Assembly: GCF_022414595.1 (NCBI RefSeq)
Contig: NZ_JADWYO010000062.1
Coordinates: 1 to 34,543 of the forward strand
Length of the DNA: 34,543 nucleotides
From: Streptomyces sp. MUM 203J
GTDB taxonomy: Bacteria; Actinomycetota; Actinomycetes; Streptomycetales; Streptomycetaceae
Reading direction: 5' to 3'
This document shows, piece after piece, positions 14,987-23,999 of this stretch (position 1 is the first letter of the stretch; each line of letters begins with the position of its first letter). The notes beneath the pieces are model-generated. The model had not been told where the DNA came from. It did not search any database and worked only from the letters and a program-made list of their open reading frames with translations. The position numbers and the translations under genes are program-made.

Positions 14987-17389
14987 CTACTCTCCGGCTG
15001 CGCCCTGGGTGAGCTCGATTCCAGTGGTGTACGAATTGCTGGCCGCAGTGCGCAAGGAACCCGCTCGACTCCCCGTAGGTGTCATTTCGTCCTTAGGGAT
15101 CAGGAGGGTCTCCGCCTGCCGGTTGATCATATCCCTCAGTCTGGGATATCCATGCTTATTGTAATGCTCAATCAGCTGCTCCTTCGTCTTGTCCGCTAGT
15201 GCGTTGTTAAGCTCCTCAGCCTGCCTTCCGGTGGCGATGTCGATCATTCTCTGGATGGAGTCGCCAATGACAGGAATGCCAGTTACCGGGGCGCCGTACG
15301 TGTGGTACTTGTAAGTCTTGTCCCAGTTGTTTTCCCCGGTCTTGCGATCGCGCTCGTCGGTGAGTGCGTCAGCGCGAACTTCGTCCAATGTCCCCATGAT
15401 CGTCCCGGCGTCCACTACGACTCCCATGGCTCGATCACTATTTCCGGTCGGCCTCTGTGTCAGATCCTGCCTGTCCAGCGAACCGATCTGCTCCGCGATA
15501 TGGCCCATCTGTGAGTCATGGATCATTCGGAAGGCGCCGCCGTCTTCGGAAGCGGCACGGATGAAGTGCTGCATGTCTTCTGTGCTGACATCGATGCCGT
15601 TGGGGTGTGTGGATTCGTCACTCTCGGCGTAATTGATCTGATTGGCCAAGATTTGATGGACGTCACTCGGATAGTAGGCCAAGGAATTGGCCATGTTCAC
15701 CCGAATATTCTCCGGCATGGCGGCCTGGTCGATCTTCGCGATCTCCGCGTACGACCTGATGACGCTTTCCATTACCCGAGTCTCGGCTGCCGTGTGTTCG
15801 GTGAATGCTTCTGGCGCCGGGGTGCCAGGAACATTTCCAGTGGTGGCAGCCTCCAGGGCGGCGCCGAAGCCTATATGGCTGTCGGTGTCGGAGGTGTCAC
15901 CCTTGTAGACCGATGCACCATCCTTGTGGGATGTCCTGTGTTCGTTGACGATCTCCCAGTCGCGCTTCGTCTGGAGGTACTCGAGGTTGTCGCTGCCAGC
16001 CTTGTGGATATTTTTGTCCTCCTCGGAATACCAGTAGCTCTGCGGGTCGAAGTAGCTCGTCGCGGCATCCGGGTTGTTGCTCATGATTCCGAGCAGGCCG
16101 TCGAGTGGATCGTTGGCGAACCATCCAGCTCCCTTTTCAGGCTTCTGGGAGTCGAACTTGTGGTCCAGGTCCCAGATATTCTTGTCGCCGCCACGAGTGG
16201 GGTCCTCGACCGCGCGGATTCCGTTTGCCAGGTCGAGTAGGAAGGGGCTGCTATAGCCTTCTCCGTGTTGCATCAGGGTGATCAGGCTCTGGTATCCCAA
16301 GGCTTTCTGATCGGTGCCAGAGGCCCGGTACACCTTCGTGGCCAAGGAGTCGAACTCCTTTGCTCCGGTCTTCCTGATGTCTTCGAGCCAGTAGTTATAG
16401 AACTCGCCCTGTGGGGTCTTGCGCCACTTCGTGAACTCCTCGACGTAGGCGCGTGACCCGACCGTCAGTACTTTTCCATCCCTCTTGAAGTCAGGAACGT
16501 GGGAGGCCGTAGCGATGCTGTTGGCCAGACCCTCCTGCACCGCTAGGTAGGATCCCTTGCCCTTCTTGTCATTGAAGTATGCGAGATCGTTGAGTCCGTT
16601 GGTGAGACTCAAAGTGCCGTCCGCGCCCAGAGCTGACAAGAAGGTCTGGTTCCACTTCGTGCGGTGCTCGAAGGCCTCGTTGTTGTTGTCGCGGAGGGTG
16701 CGGGCGAGGCGGTTGACTTCGGCTTCCGTGACCTTCTCGCCGTTGTTGAGACGGGTGGCGATGTCCTGGGCGTCCTTCTGCTCGTACATCTCTATGTCGC
16801 CCTGGGCATCGCCGTTGAAGCCGTTGAACGTCTGGTCATTTCCGCCGATCTTTCCGTCCACCACGACGCCTTCGAGGGCGAGCTTCGCTCCGGCGTCGGC
16901 GTCGGAGATCGCCTGGACGTACTTCTTGATCTGCGCTGCCCAGCCTTCCGCAGCCTTCTCATACTGGGCGAGGTGCTTCTGGCCGACGCCGTCGGGGTCG
17001 TGGAGGTACGCACTCCGCTCCGAAGCCGACAGGTTCGGGCGTACGTTGCCATCGGCGTCGACGATCATCTTGTTCTTGGTCGCATCCGCGACGAGTGACT
17101 CCAGGCGCTTCTTGAGCTCGGTGAACTGCCGGTGCGCGTCGCGGATCAGGTCCGCCGTGGCCTTCGCCTGCTTCTCGGCTGCCGCGTACTCGAACTGCGT
17201 GCCCTCGAAGTGCTGCTGTGCCTGGAGGTGGCTGACGCCGTTCCAGAGCGTGCCCTTGAGGCCCCGGGTGGTGGTGGCGTGGTGGGAGCCGGCCTTCTTG
17301 AACTCGTCCGCCATGTCGTCCCACGCCTTCGCCGCGGCGGTGAGCTTGCCGAAGTCGGTCGCCATGATCTTCTTGTACGTCAGTCCCAT
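14987..17389 (-). CDS. Large protein with N-terminal WXG-like domain, candidate T7SS cargo
   Basis: 800 residues. The first ~100 form a WXG-like helical hairpin: long helix, LKGTLWNGVSH turn (WNG at 49-51), second helix with Y68-AAA-E72, which fits YxxxE. The middle (about 200-550) is polar and has an LGYQSLITLMQHGEGYSS segment near residue 380. The C-terminal ~250 residues hold the domain duplicated in the next gene. There is no signal peptide or membrane helix, so export would need the T7SS. It resembles large actinobacterial T7SS-linked proteins grouped as DUF6571, but I am not sure of that label, and I see no catalytic motif. The ATG at 17389 has a GGGGGAAG site 8 nt upstream. DNA is GC-rich for the first ~250 codons and then AT-richer, as if the body was exchanged behind a conserved head. 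Confidence 0.85.
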   Translation of the reverse strand: MGLTYKKIMATDFGKLTAAAKAWDDMADEFKKAGSHHATTTRGLKGTLWNGVSHLQAQQHFEGTQFEYAAAEKQAKATADLIRDAHRQFTELKKRLESLVADATKNKMIVDADGNVRPNLSASERSAYLHDPDGVGQKHLAQYEKAAEGWAAQIKKYVQAISDADAGAKLALEGVVVDGKIGGNDQTFNGFNGDAQGDIEMYEQKDAQDIATRLNNGEKVTEAEVNRLARTLRDNNNEAFEHRTKWNQTFLSALGADGTLSLTNGLNDLAYFNDKKGKGSYLAVQEGLANSIATASHVPDFKRDGKVLTVGSRAYVEEFTKWRKTPQGEFYNYWLEDIRKTGAKEFDSLATKVYRASGTDQKALGYQSLITLMQHGEGYSSPFLLDLANGIRAVEDPTRGGDKNIWDLDHKFDSQKPEKGAGWFANDPLDGLLGIMSNNPDAATSYFDPQSYWYSEEDKNIHKAGSDNLEYLQTKRDWEIVNEHRTSHKDGASVYKGDTSDTDSHIGFGAALEAATTGNVPGTPAPEAFTEHTAAETRVMESVIRSYAEIAKIDQAAMPENIRVNMANSLAYYPSDVHQILANQINYAESDESTHPNGIDVSTEDMQHFIRAASEDGGAFRMIHDSQMGHIAEQIGSLDRQDLTQRPTGNSDRAMGVVVDAGTIMGTLDEVRADALTDERDRKTGENNWDKTYKYHTYGAPVTGIPVIGDSIQRMIDIATGRQAEELNNALADKTKEQLIEHYNKHGYPRLRDMINRQAETLLIPKDEMTPTGSRAGSLRTAASNSYTTGIELTQGAAGE

Positions 17390-17407
17390 GGGACTTGCTT
17401 CCCCCGG

Positions 17408-17821
17408 TTACAGGCCGTTGATCTTGGAGCGTCCGACGAGGTCGTTGCGCACGCCGATGTCCGTGCTCCGTTGCCAGGTCCGTGCAGTGCGGAGGCCTCC
17501 CGCTTCCGTGGTCAGGCGGCCCAGTAGCGTCCGGCTCTGGTCCTCCCAGGTCTTCCGGACCTTCTTGAGGCCGGCGGCTATGTCCCAGTCGGCGAAGGCG
17601 CTCGCTGCACCGTCCGTCGCCTCGTTCGCGTGCTTGGACGCGTTCTTCGTCTGTTTCGTGACGTCGGTGGCGATCTTGTTCCCGGCCGCGGTCATCTTCG
17701 GGTCGGAGCCGAAGCTGTCCGTGCCGATGCCACCGGTGCCGCCGCCCGACGGGTCGGTCAGCTGGTTCAGGCGCGTCGCGGCCTCACCGCGCAACTGTGC
17801 CCATTCCTCGTCGAATCCCAT
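17408..17821 (-). CDS. Small helical T7SS-locus protein
   Basis: A 137-residue polar helical protein with no signal peptide or membrane segment. It starts MGFDEEWAQLRGEAATRLNQL, has a Gly/Ser-rich linker at about residues 24-40, then two helices (MTAAGNKIATDVTKQTKN and GLKKVRKTWEDQSRTLLG). It may be a distant WXG-superfamily member or a chaperone for the 800-aa protein, whose gene starts 18 bp downstream. It lacks both a clear WXG turn and any tyrosine. The ATG at 17821 was chosen because GGGGGAAG lies 5 nt upstream, the same site word as before the next gene; the upstream GTG at 17848 has none. It is 100 bp downstream of eccC on the same strand. Confidence 0.8.
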   Translation of the reverse strand: MGFDEEWAQLRGEAATRLNQLTDPSGGGTGGIGTDSFGSDPKMTAAGNKIATDVTKQTKNASKHANEATDGAASAFADWDIAAGLKKVRKTWEDQSRTLLGRLTTEAGGLRTARTWQRSTDIGVRNDLVGRSKINGL

Positions 17822-17921
17822 CGATACTTCCCCCGTTACCAGTCTCATGGGTGGCCGAGTCGCTGTCGGATGTTCGTGTCGGCGTCTGTTGTATCAAGCG
17901 GAAGCGCGAGCCGACCTGCTC

Positions 17922-20900
17922 CTACGCGTCCGGCATCTGTCCCAGCTGCACGAGGGACGTCCCGCTCTTGCGGGACACGTAGAAGCCGCGACCCGGGGGC
18001 AGCGGGCGGGGACGGACCATACCGAGGAGGTCGCCTTCCTGGGGGTCGCCCGACATGACCACACCCTGGGCGCCCAGTTCCTTGATGCGCTGGATGAAGC
18101 TCTCGTACATCGCGCGCGAGGCGCCCGCCGTCGTACGGGCGATGATGAAGCGGATGCCCGTGTCGCGGGCGAACGGGAGGTACTCCTCCAACTGCGCCAG
18201 AGGGTTGCCGGCGCTGGACGACACCAGGTCGTAGTCGTCCACGATGACGAAGATCTGCGCGCCCGACCACCAGCTGCGGTCGCGCAGTTGCTGCGGAGTG
18301 ACGTCGGTGGGGGGCTGGCGGCGCTGGAACACGCCGACCAAGGCCTCCATGTGCATCTCCATGGAGCTCGACATGGGTGCGTACTCCAGCAGATGCGACT
18401 CCGGCAGTGAGCCGAGCAGTGAGCGTCGGTAGTCGCCCACGACCAGCTTCGCCTCCTCCGGTGTGTACCGCTCCGCGATCTGCTGTGCGAGCAGCCGCAG
18501 CATGTTCGTCTTGCCGGACTCGCTCTCACCGAAGACCAGGAAGAACGGGTCCGTCTCGAAGTCGACGAACACCGGCTCCAGGTTCGTCTCGTTGATGCCG
18601 AACGCCACACCCTGACGGGGGAAGTCCCAGCCCCGCGGCAGTCGGTCCGCGGGCACCGAGCGCGGCAGCAGCCGGACCGCCGGCGCACCTGGCCCGGACC
18701 AGGCGGACCGTACGGTCTCGACGAAACCGGCCGTGGCCTCCGACAGGTCGCCCGCGCTGCTGGACCCGTCGATGCGCGGCAGCGCCCCCATGAAGTGCAG
18801 TTTCTGGGGTACCTGGCCCCGGCCCGGCACGCCGGTCGGCACGTTCGCCGCCACCCGCCGGTCGAACTCCGAGTCCATCGTGTCGCCCAGGCGCAGCTCC
18901 AGCCGCCCCAGGACCAGGTCCTTCACCGATGCCCGGACCTCCATGTAGCGGGTCGCGGTGATCACGACATGGACGCCGTAGCCGAGGCCCCGCGTCACGA
19001 TGTCCGTGACCACCTCGTCCAGGCCCTCGTGGTCGTTGCGGAAGGTGCCCCAGCCGTCGATGACCAGGAAGACGTCGCCCCAGGCCTCGCCCGGCAGCTC
19101 ACCGGCCGCCCGCTTGCGCCGATAGGTGGTGATCGAGTCGATGTTGTGCGCGCGGAAGAACTCCTCACGGCGGTTCAGTACGCCCATGACCTCGGCGACG
19201 GTTCGCCGCACCCGCTCCGGGTCGAGACGGGACGCCACCCCGCCCACATGCGGCAGGTCGGCCAGCGCCGACATGCCTCCACCGCCGAAGTCCAGTCCGT
19301 AGAACTGGACCTCGTGCGGTGTGTGCGTCAGCGCGAACGACGCCATCAGTGACCGGACCAGCGTGGACTTGCCGGACTGTGGGCCGCCCACCACCAGCAG
19401 ATGGCCCGCCGCACCCGAGAAGTCCTGGTACAGCACCTCCCGTCGCTGCTCGAACGGCTTGTCGATCAAACCCAGAGGCGCGACCAGACTGCCCGGCCAC
19501 TTGTACTCCGTCGACGTGAAGCCCCGCTCCGCCGTCGGTGCCAGCCCGGGCAGCAGCTGGTCCATCGGCGGCGCCTGGTCCAGCGGCGGCAGCCACACCT
19601 GATGGGCCGGCACACCCTGCCCCTCCAGACGGCGCACGATCACATCGAGCACCGTGTCCGCCAGCGCCTCGTCCTCCTCGGGGGCCGCCGCGTCGGCCAG
19701 TGCCGCCGGATCCGGCGCCGCGTACACCACCGGCACCGGTGCCGCCGTGAACACCGCCGGGCGCCGCTCGATGGGGAGCCGGTCCACCGAGAGCCGTGGT
19801 CCGCCCGAGCGGTACGGCCCCGACACGTACGCCGCCTTGAAGCGGACCATCTCGTCCGTACTGAACTTCAGATAGCCGGAGCCGGGCACCGACGGCAGGT
19901 GGTAGGCGTCGGGCACGCCCAGGGCCGTGCGCGACTCGGACGCCGAGAACGTCCGCAGACCGATCCGGTACGACAGATACGTGTCCAGGCCGCGCAGCCG
20001 GCCTTCCTCCAGGCGCTGCGAGGCCAGCAGCAGATGCACACCCAGCGAACGGCCGATGCGGCCGATCTGGATGAACATGTCGATGAAGTCCGGCTTCGCC
20101 GTGAGGAGTTCCGAGAACTCGTCGATGACCAGCACCAGCGACGCGAGCGGCTCCAGAGCCTGGCCGGCTGCCCGTGCCTTCTCGTAGTCGTGGATGTTCG
20201 CGAAGTTGCCCGCCGCCCGCAGCAGTTCCTGCCGCCGCTGCAGCTCACCGCGGATCGCGTCGCCCATGCGGTCGACCAGCGTCAGGTCGTCCGCCAGGTT
20301 CGTGATGACGGCGGCCACATGCGGCATGTGGGACATGCCCGTGAAGGTCGCGCCGCCCTTGAAGTCCGCGAGCACGAAGTTCAGCGTCTCGGACGAGTGC
20401 GTGACCGCCAGGCCCAGTACCAGCGTCCGCAGCAGCTCCGACTTGCCGGAGCCGGTCGCGCCCACGCACAGCCCGTGCGGGCCCATGCCCTCCTGTGCGG
20501 CCTCCTTCAGATCCAGCATGACCGGTGAGCCGTCCTCACCGACGCCGATCGGCACCCGCAGCCGTTCCGCGGTCGCCCGCGGCCGCCAGGTCCGCGTCAC
20601 GTCCACCGCCGTCGCGTCGCCCAGGTTCAGCAGGTCTGTGAAGTCCAGATTCGCCAGCAGGGGTTCGTCATCGTCGCCCCCGCTCATCCGCAGCGGCGCC
20701 AACTGCCGCGCCAGCGCCTCGGCCGCCTCCGGCGACAGAGCGTCGGGCAGCCCCTCGTACGCGTACCCCGTACCCGATTCCAGCCGCAGCCGGTCCGGGC
20801 CCACCACCACGGACAGCCCGCCGCGCTGCTCGTCCAGCTCGCCGTTCACCACCTCGACGACGGTGACCCCCTGCAGCCCCTCCGGCGCCGCGAACAACGA

Positions 20901-21878
20901 GTCCGGCGGCACGGTCCCGCCGTCCAGCACCAGAACGATGTGCGGCTGGTCCAGCACCGGCCCCCCGTCCCGGCTGAAACGGGGACGGCCCTCCAGCCTG
21001 CTCGCCAGCAGCAGCTCCAGCTCCCCGATGCCGTCCCCGAACAGCCGCTTCGTGCCCGCCCCGTCGATCGCCCCCGGAACCTGGGTGTGCGGCAGCCACT
21101 TCGTCCAGTCCCAGTCCTCCGCTGCGCCCGGCGCCGCCACCACCGCCACGACCAGGTCCTGCGGGGACTGCAGCGTCACGAGCTGAGCGACCATCGCCCG
21201 CGCCGTGGCCCGCACCGACTCGGGGTCACCCGACACCGTCACGTGGTAGAACGACCGTATGGACACGGCCATCGGCAGCCCGTCCAGCGAGCCGTGCACC
21301 GCCAGGAAGCGCTGCATCGCTCCTGCGCACAACGGCTCCAGCTCGTCGACCGGCGCCGTGTCGGGAGCCACCAGCGGCGTCGCCAGGCCCTGTACGCCGA
21401 GTCCCACCCGGACCTGGCCGAAGTCGTCGTCACCGACCCGCCGCTCCCACAGCCGCGAACCCTCGGCCGCCACCGCCCACAACTGCTCGGGGGACGGGTG
21501 CAGATACAGCTGCGCGTCCCGCTGTGCGCGCGCGGTCTTTCGCACCTGACGGCGTGTCTGGGCGAGATACCTGAGGTAGTCCCGCCGTGTGTCCGCCATC
21601 TGTCCCTGCGTTCCGCGGCGGTGACGTACCAGCTGCGCGACGACCATGGCGACCGTCGAGACGAGCATCAGCATGCCCATGATCCGCATGAACGGCGGCA
21701 TGTTCGGCATGAAGAAGAAGACGACGGACGATCCCATGCCCAGCATGGGCAGGAGTTGCATCAGCATGCCCTCCTGCTGCCCACGCGGCAGTTCTGGAGG
21801 GGACTCCAGCTCGAGTTCCTCCGTGGGGACTTCTGGCGGAAGCGACCTCGGCGGGCGCTTGACGACGATCTGGCTCAC
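17922..21878 (-). CDS. eccC: Type VII secretion ATPase EccC (fused EccCa-EccCb)
   Basis: 1318 residues, the length of single-chain EccC. Two membrane helices (about 40-60 and 64-86) are followed by three FtsK/SpoIIIE-type ATPase domains. Walker A loops are GATGSGKS near residue 474, GGPQSGKS near 832 and GESESGKT near 1119. The first Walker B is LVLVIDEF (about 584) with the catalytic Glu. The second (FLVIDGWG, about 940) and third (FVIVDDYD, about 1211) lack it, matching the known picture in which the first domain drives transport and the last binds substrate signals. EccC recognises the Esx dimer and powers export. The start is GTG with a distant GAGGGA (11 nt), so translation initiation may be weak. 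It is divergent from eccD across 412 bp. Confidence 0.97.
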   Translation of the reverse strand: MSQIVVKRPPRSLPPEVPTEELELESPPELPRGQQEGMLMQLLPMLGMGSSVVFFFMPNMPPFMRIMGMLMLVSTVAMVVAQLVRHRRGTQGQMADTRRDYLRYLAQTRRQVRKTARAQRDAQLYLHPSPEQLWAVAAEGSRLWERRVGDDDFGQVRVGLGVQGLATPLVAPDTAPVDELEPLCAGAMQRFLAVHGSLDGLPMAVSIRSFYHVTVSGDPESVRATARAMVAQLVTLQSPQDLVVAVVAAPGAAEDWDWTKWLPHTQVPGAIDGAGTKRLFGDGIGELELLLASRLEGRPRFSRDGGPVLDQPHIVLVLDGGTVPPDSLFAAPEGLQGVTVVEVVNGELDEQRGGLSVVVGPDRLRLESGTGYAYEGLPDALSPEAAEALARQLAPLRMSGGDDDEPLLANLDFTDLLNLGDATAVDVTRTWRPRATAERLRVPIGVGEDGSPVMLDLKEAAQEGMGPHGLCVGATGSGKSELLRTLVLGLAVTHSSETLNFVLADFKGGATFTGMSHMPHVAAVITNLADDLTLVDRMGDAIRGELQRRQELLRAAGNFANIHDYEKARAAGQALEPLASLVLVIDEFSELLTAKPDFIDMFIQIGRIGRSLGVHLLLASQRLEEGRLRGLDTYLSYRIGLRTFSASESRTALGVPDAYHLPSVPGSGYLKFSTDEMVRFKAAYVSGPYRSGGPRLSVDRLPIERRPAVFTAAPVPVVYAAPDPAALADAAAPEEDEALADTVLDVIVRRLEGQGVPAHQVWLPPLDQAPPMDQLLPGLAPTAERGFTSTEYKWPGSLVAPLGLIDKPFEQRREVLYQDFSGAAGHLLVVGGPQSGKSTLVRSLMASFALTHTPHEVQFYGLDFGGGGMSALADLPHVGGVASRLDPERVRRTVAEVMGVLNRREEFFRAHNIDSITTYRRKRAAGELPGEAWGDVFLVIDGWGTFRNDHEGLDEVVTDIVTRGLGYGVHVVITATRYMEVRASVKDLVLGRLELRLGDTMDSEFDRRVAANVPTGVPGRGQVPQKLHFMGALPRIDGSSSAGDLSEATAGFVETVRSAWSGPGAPAVRLLPRSVPADRLPRGWDFPRQGVAFGINETNLEPVFVDFETDPFFLVFGESESGKTNMLRLLAQQIAERYTPEEAKLVVGDYRRSLLGSLPESHLLEYAPMSSSMEMHMEALVGVFQRRQPPTDVTPQQLRDRSWWSGAQIFVIVDDYDLVSSSAGNPLAQLEEYLPFARDTGIRFIIARTTAGASRAMYESFIQRIKELGAQGVVMSGDPQEGDLLGMVRPRPLPPGRGFYVSRKSGTSLVQLGQMPDA

Positions 21879-22290
21879 CCGAGTATCAATCCCTCGTTAC
21901 GGACGGAAGACGGACGGCGGACTTCCGTACCGGCGCCCCCGCGCGACAGGTCCGACTCGCGGTGGCTTTCCACGACATGATCCGTCGCTCACGCAGCCCG
22001 CCGTGACCCCCGGCCCCGTGCGCGGCTGCCCCGCCGGAATTCCCGTCCGCGGATTCGCCGTGCGCATCGGGGCGGTCCGCGTACGACGGAGCCGGAAACG
22101 TACGGCGCCGCATCCACCGCGATCGCGGACTTCCCCCGAGGCCCCGGCCGGATGGGCCGAACGCCACGGGCGTCGCCCGCACGACGGTGATCCTACTTGC
22201 AGCTCGTCCGAAGATCGCCCGGTAGGGTGGCGCGCGCACCGTACGCGACCGTGAACCAGGGAACACGGGACCAACAGGGGGACCACACAC
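21879..22290. other. 412-bp divergent region between eccC and eccD
   Basis: No gene is supported on either strand. It carries the promoter candidate for eccD near 22197-22228. I found no clear promoter for eccC; a GATACT word lies 3 nt before its GTG, too close to serve as a -10. Confidence 0.5.
22197..22228 (+). promoter_or_regulatory. Promoter candidate for eccD
   Basis: -10 box TAGGGT (22223-22228) with TTGCAG 20 nt upstream (22197-22202), a longer gap than usual. The word GGTAGGGTG (22221-22229) is identical to that at the eccE promoter candidate. The leader would be about 55 nt. Confidence 0.4.
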
Positions 22291-23757
22291 GTGAGTACGA
22301 GCGCCACGACCGGCTTCTGCCGTGTCACCGTCGTCGCTCCGGACAGCCGCATCGACGTGGCCCTCCCCGAGGACATCGCCGTCGCCCACATCTACCCCGA
22401 GATCCTGCGGCTCACCGGCCAGACCCAGCCGACGGGCACCCCGACCGGCTACCACCTCGTACGCCGAGACGGCACCGTCCTCGACAGCTCACGCACCCTC
22501 GTCGCCCAGCGCGTCCTCGACGGCGACGTGCTGCTGCTGCGCCCGTTCGCGGAGTCTCTGCCCCCGGCGGTGTACGACGACGTGGCCGACGCCGTGGCCT
22601 CGGCCGTCACCCGCGACCGCCGACTGTGGCGCGACGACATGCTCCGCGGCGCCGGCCTCGTCGGCGCCGTCACGCTGCTTCTCCTGCTGGGGCTGATCCT
22701 CTGGTACGGGGACCCGGTCCGCCACGACATGCACGGTCTGCCCGCTGTCGTCGCGGGCGCCGTCGGTGTGCTGCTCACCGCCTTCGCCGGTGTACGGGCG
22801 CGGGTGTACGAGGACAGGGCCGGAGCCGCCGCGTTCGGGCTGGGCGCCCTGCCTCTGCTGCTCATCGCCGGTACCGGCGTCATCGGTCCCGAGGCGGGGC
22901 AGGGGCCAGGCCGGCTGCAGTTCCTGCTCGGCTGCGTGGCCGTACTGGTCGCGGCCGTGGTCCTCGTCGTGCTGTCGCCCGGAGGCGATGCTCCCTTCGT
23001 GGCGGCCACGTTCCTCGCCGTGGTCGGGACGCTCGCCACGTTCGCCGCGATCCTCACCGAGGCGTCCGCGACGGCCACCGCCTCCGTCTGCGCTCCGTTC
23101 GCCGTCGGCCTCGTCGCGTTCCTGCCGGGGCTGTCCGCCCGCTTCGCGCGGCTGCCCATCGGGTACGCCGCGCCGCACTCCGCCTCCGCCGACTTCGACG
23201 CCGAACCCGAGCGCGGTCCGGACGCCCAGCCCCTGGAGGCCGAACGGATCGCGCTCCAGGCCCGCCGGGGTCACGAGATGCTGCTCGGCCTGGTCGGCGG
23301 CTGCGCCGCGCTCGTCGTCTGCTCCGCCGCCGTGCTGGGCTTCGCCGGGAACACGTGGGGGCAGCTGCTGGCCCTGGCTTCGGGCCTCGCCATGCTGCTG
23401 CGGGCCCGCCTCTTCCGTTACACGTCCCAGGTAGTCTGCGCCCTGGCCGCCGGGCTCGCCGCGATCGGGCTGCTGGTCCTGGGACTAGCCCTCAACCCTC
23501 CCGCGGATCTGGTCAGGCAGCTGCTTCAGTACGGCGACCAGGGTGGCCTCAACATCCGTACGGTGTGGCTGACCGCCACTCTCACCGCCGGAGCCGCGCT
23601 GATCACGGCCATCGGCCTGATCATCCCGAAGAAGGGCCTGTCCCCGTTCTGGGGACGCCTCCTCGACATCGTCGAGGGCGCTGTCCTGCTCTCCCTGGTC
23701 CCCCTCTGTCTCGCCGTCCTCGACGTGTACAGCGCCGCCCGTTCCCTCACGAGCTGA
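22291..23757 (+). CDS. eccD: Type VII secretion integral membrane protein EccD
   Basis: 488 residues. The first ~90 form a ubiquitin-like (YukD-type) domain: CRVTVVAPDSRIDVALP, then GYHLVRRDGTVLDSSRTL and DGDVLLLRP. Eleven hydrophobic segments follow from about residue 119 to the C-terminus, with a charged cytoplasmic loop after the sixth (about residues 290-330). This is exactly the EccD layout; EccD dimers form the membrane vestibule of each ESX protomer. The GTG start has a CAGGGGGA site 7 nt upstream. It is the last T7SS gene on this side, transcribed away from eccC, and is followed by a strong stem-loop before rpsO. Confidence 0.95.
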   Translation: MSTSATTGFCRVTVVAPDSRIDVALPEDIAVAHIYPEILRLTGQTQPTGTPTGYHLVRRDGTVLDSSRTLVAQRVLDGDVLLLRPFAESLPPAVYDDVADAVASAVTRDRRLWRDDMLRGAGLVGAVTLLLLLGLILWYGDPVRHDMHGLPAVVAGAVGVLLTAFAGVRARVYEDRAGAAAFGLGALPLLLIAGTGVIGPEAGQGPGRLQFLLGCVAVLVAAVVLVVLSPGGDAPFVAATFLAVVGTLATFAAILTEASATATASVCAPFAVGLVAFLPGLSARFARLPIGYAAPHSASADFDAEPERGPDAQPLEAERIALQARRGHEMLLGLVGGCAALVVCSAAVLGFAGNTWGQLLALASGLAMLLRARLFRYTSQVVCALAAGLAAIGLLVLGLALNPPADLVRQLLQYGDQGGLNIRTVWLTATLTAGAALITAIGLIIPKKGLSPFWGRLLDIVEGAVLLSLVPLCLAVLDVYSAARSLTS

Positions 23758-23792
23758 CCCCCGCTCCGGCCCCGGACCGGTGAACCGGCCCA

Positions 23793-23826
23793 CCCGGGTG
23801 ACCGCGACCCGGCCCGGTCACCCGGG
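23793..23826 (+). terminator. Terminator after eccD
   Basis: A perfect 12-bp stem: CCCGGGTGACCG (23793-23804) pairs with 23815-23826 around a 10-nt loop, 35 bp after the eccD stop. GC-rich with no T run, as is common in Streptomyces. Confidence 0.75.
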
Positions 23827-23850
23827 GGAGGGCCCCCCTCCGCCCCCTGG

Positions 23851-23856
23851 TACGCT
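23851..23856 (+). promoter_or_regulatory. -10 candidate for rpsO
   Basis: TACGCT (23851-23856) after the eccD terminator; no recognisable -35. It would give an rpsO leader of about 137 nt. That leader contains a small stem, CCCCTG (23940-23945) with CAGGGG (23956-23961), between this box and the ribosome site. Confidence 0.35.
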
Positions 23857-23999
23857 GTGTGACGGCCGTTTGTGTACGCGCCCCCGGATCCTCTGGGAGC
23901 AGCGCCCATCGCGCCCTCGTCCGTCGAGTCATGGAAGCTCCCCTGAGTAGCAGACCAGGGGCACTCACGGACGCTTGAACACACTACTGAGGAGTACGC

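Noticed and set aside
23931..23978. 15-codon upstream ORF before rpsO (MEAPLSSRPGALTDA)
   Set aside because: Only a weak GAG purine site and it ends 21 nt before the rpsO start; not distinguishable from chance.
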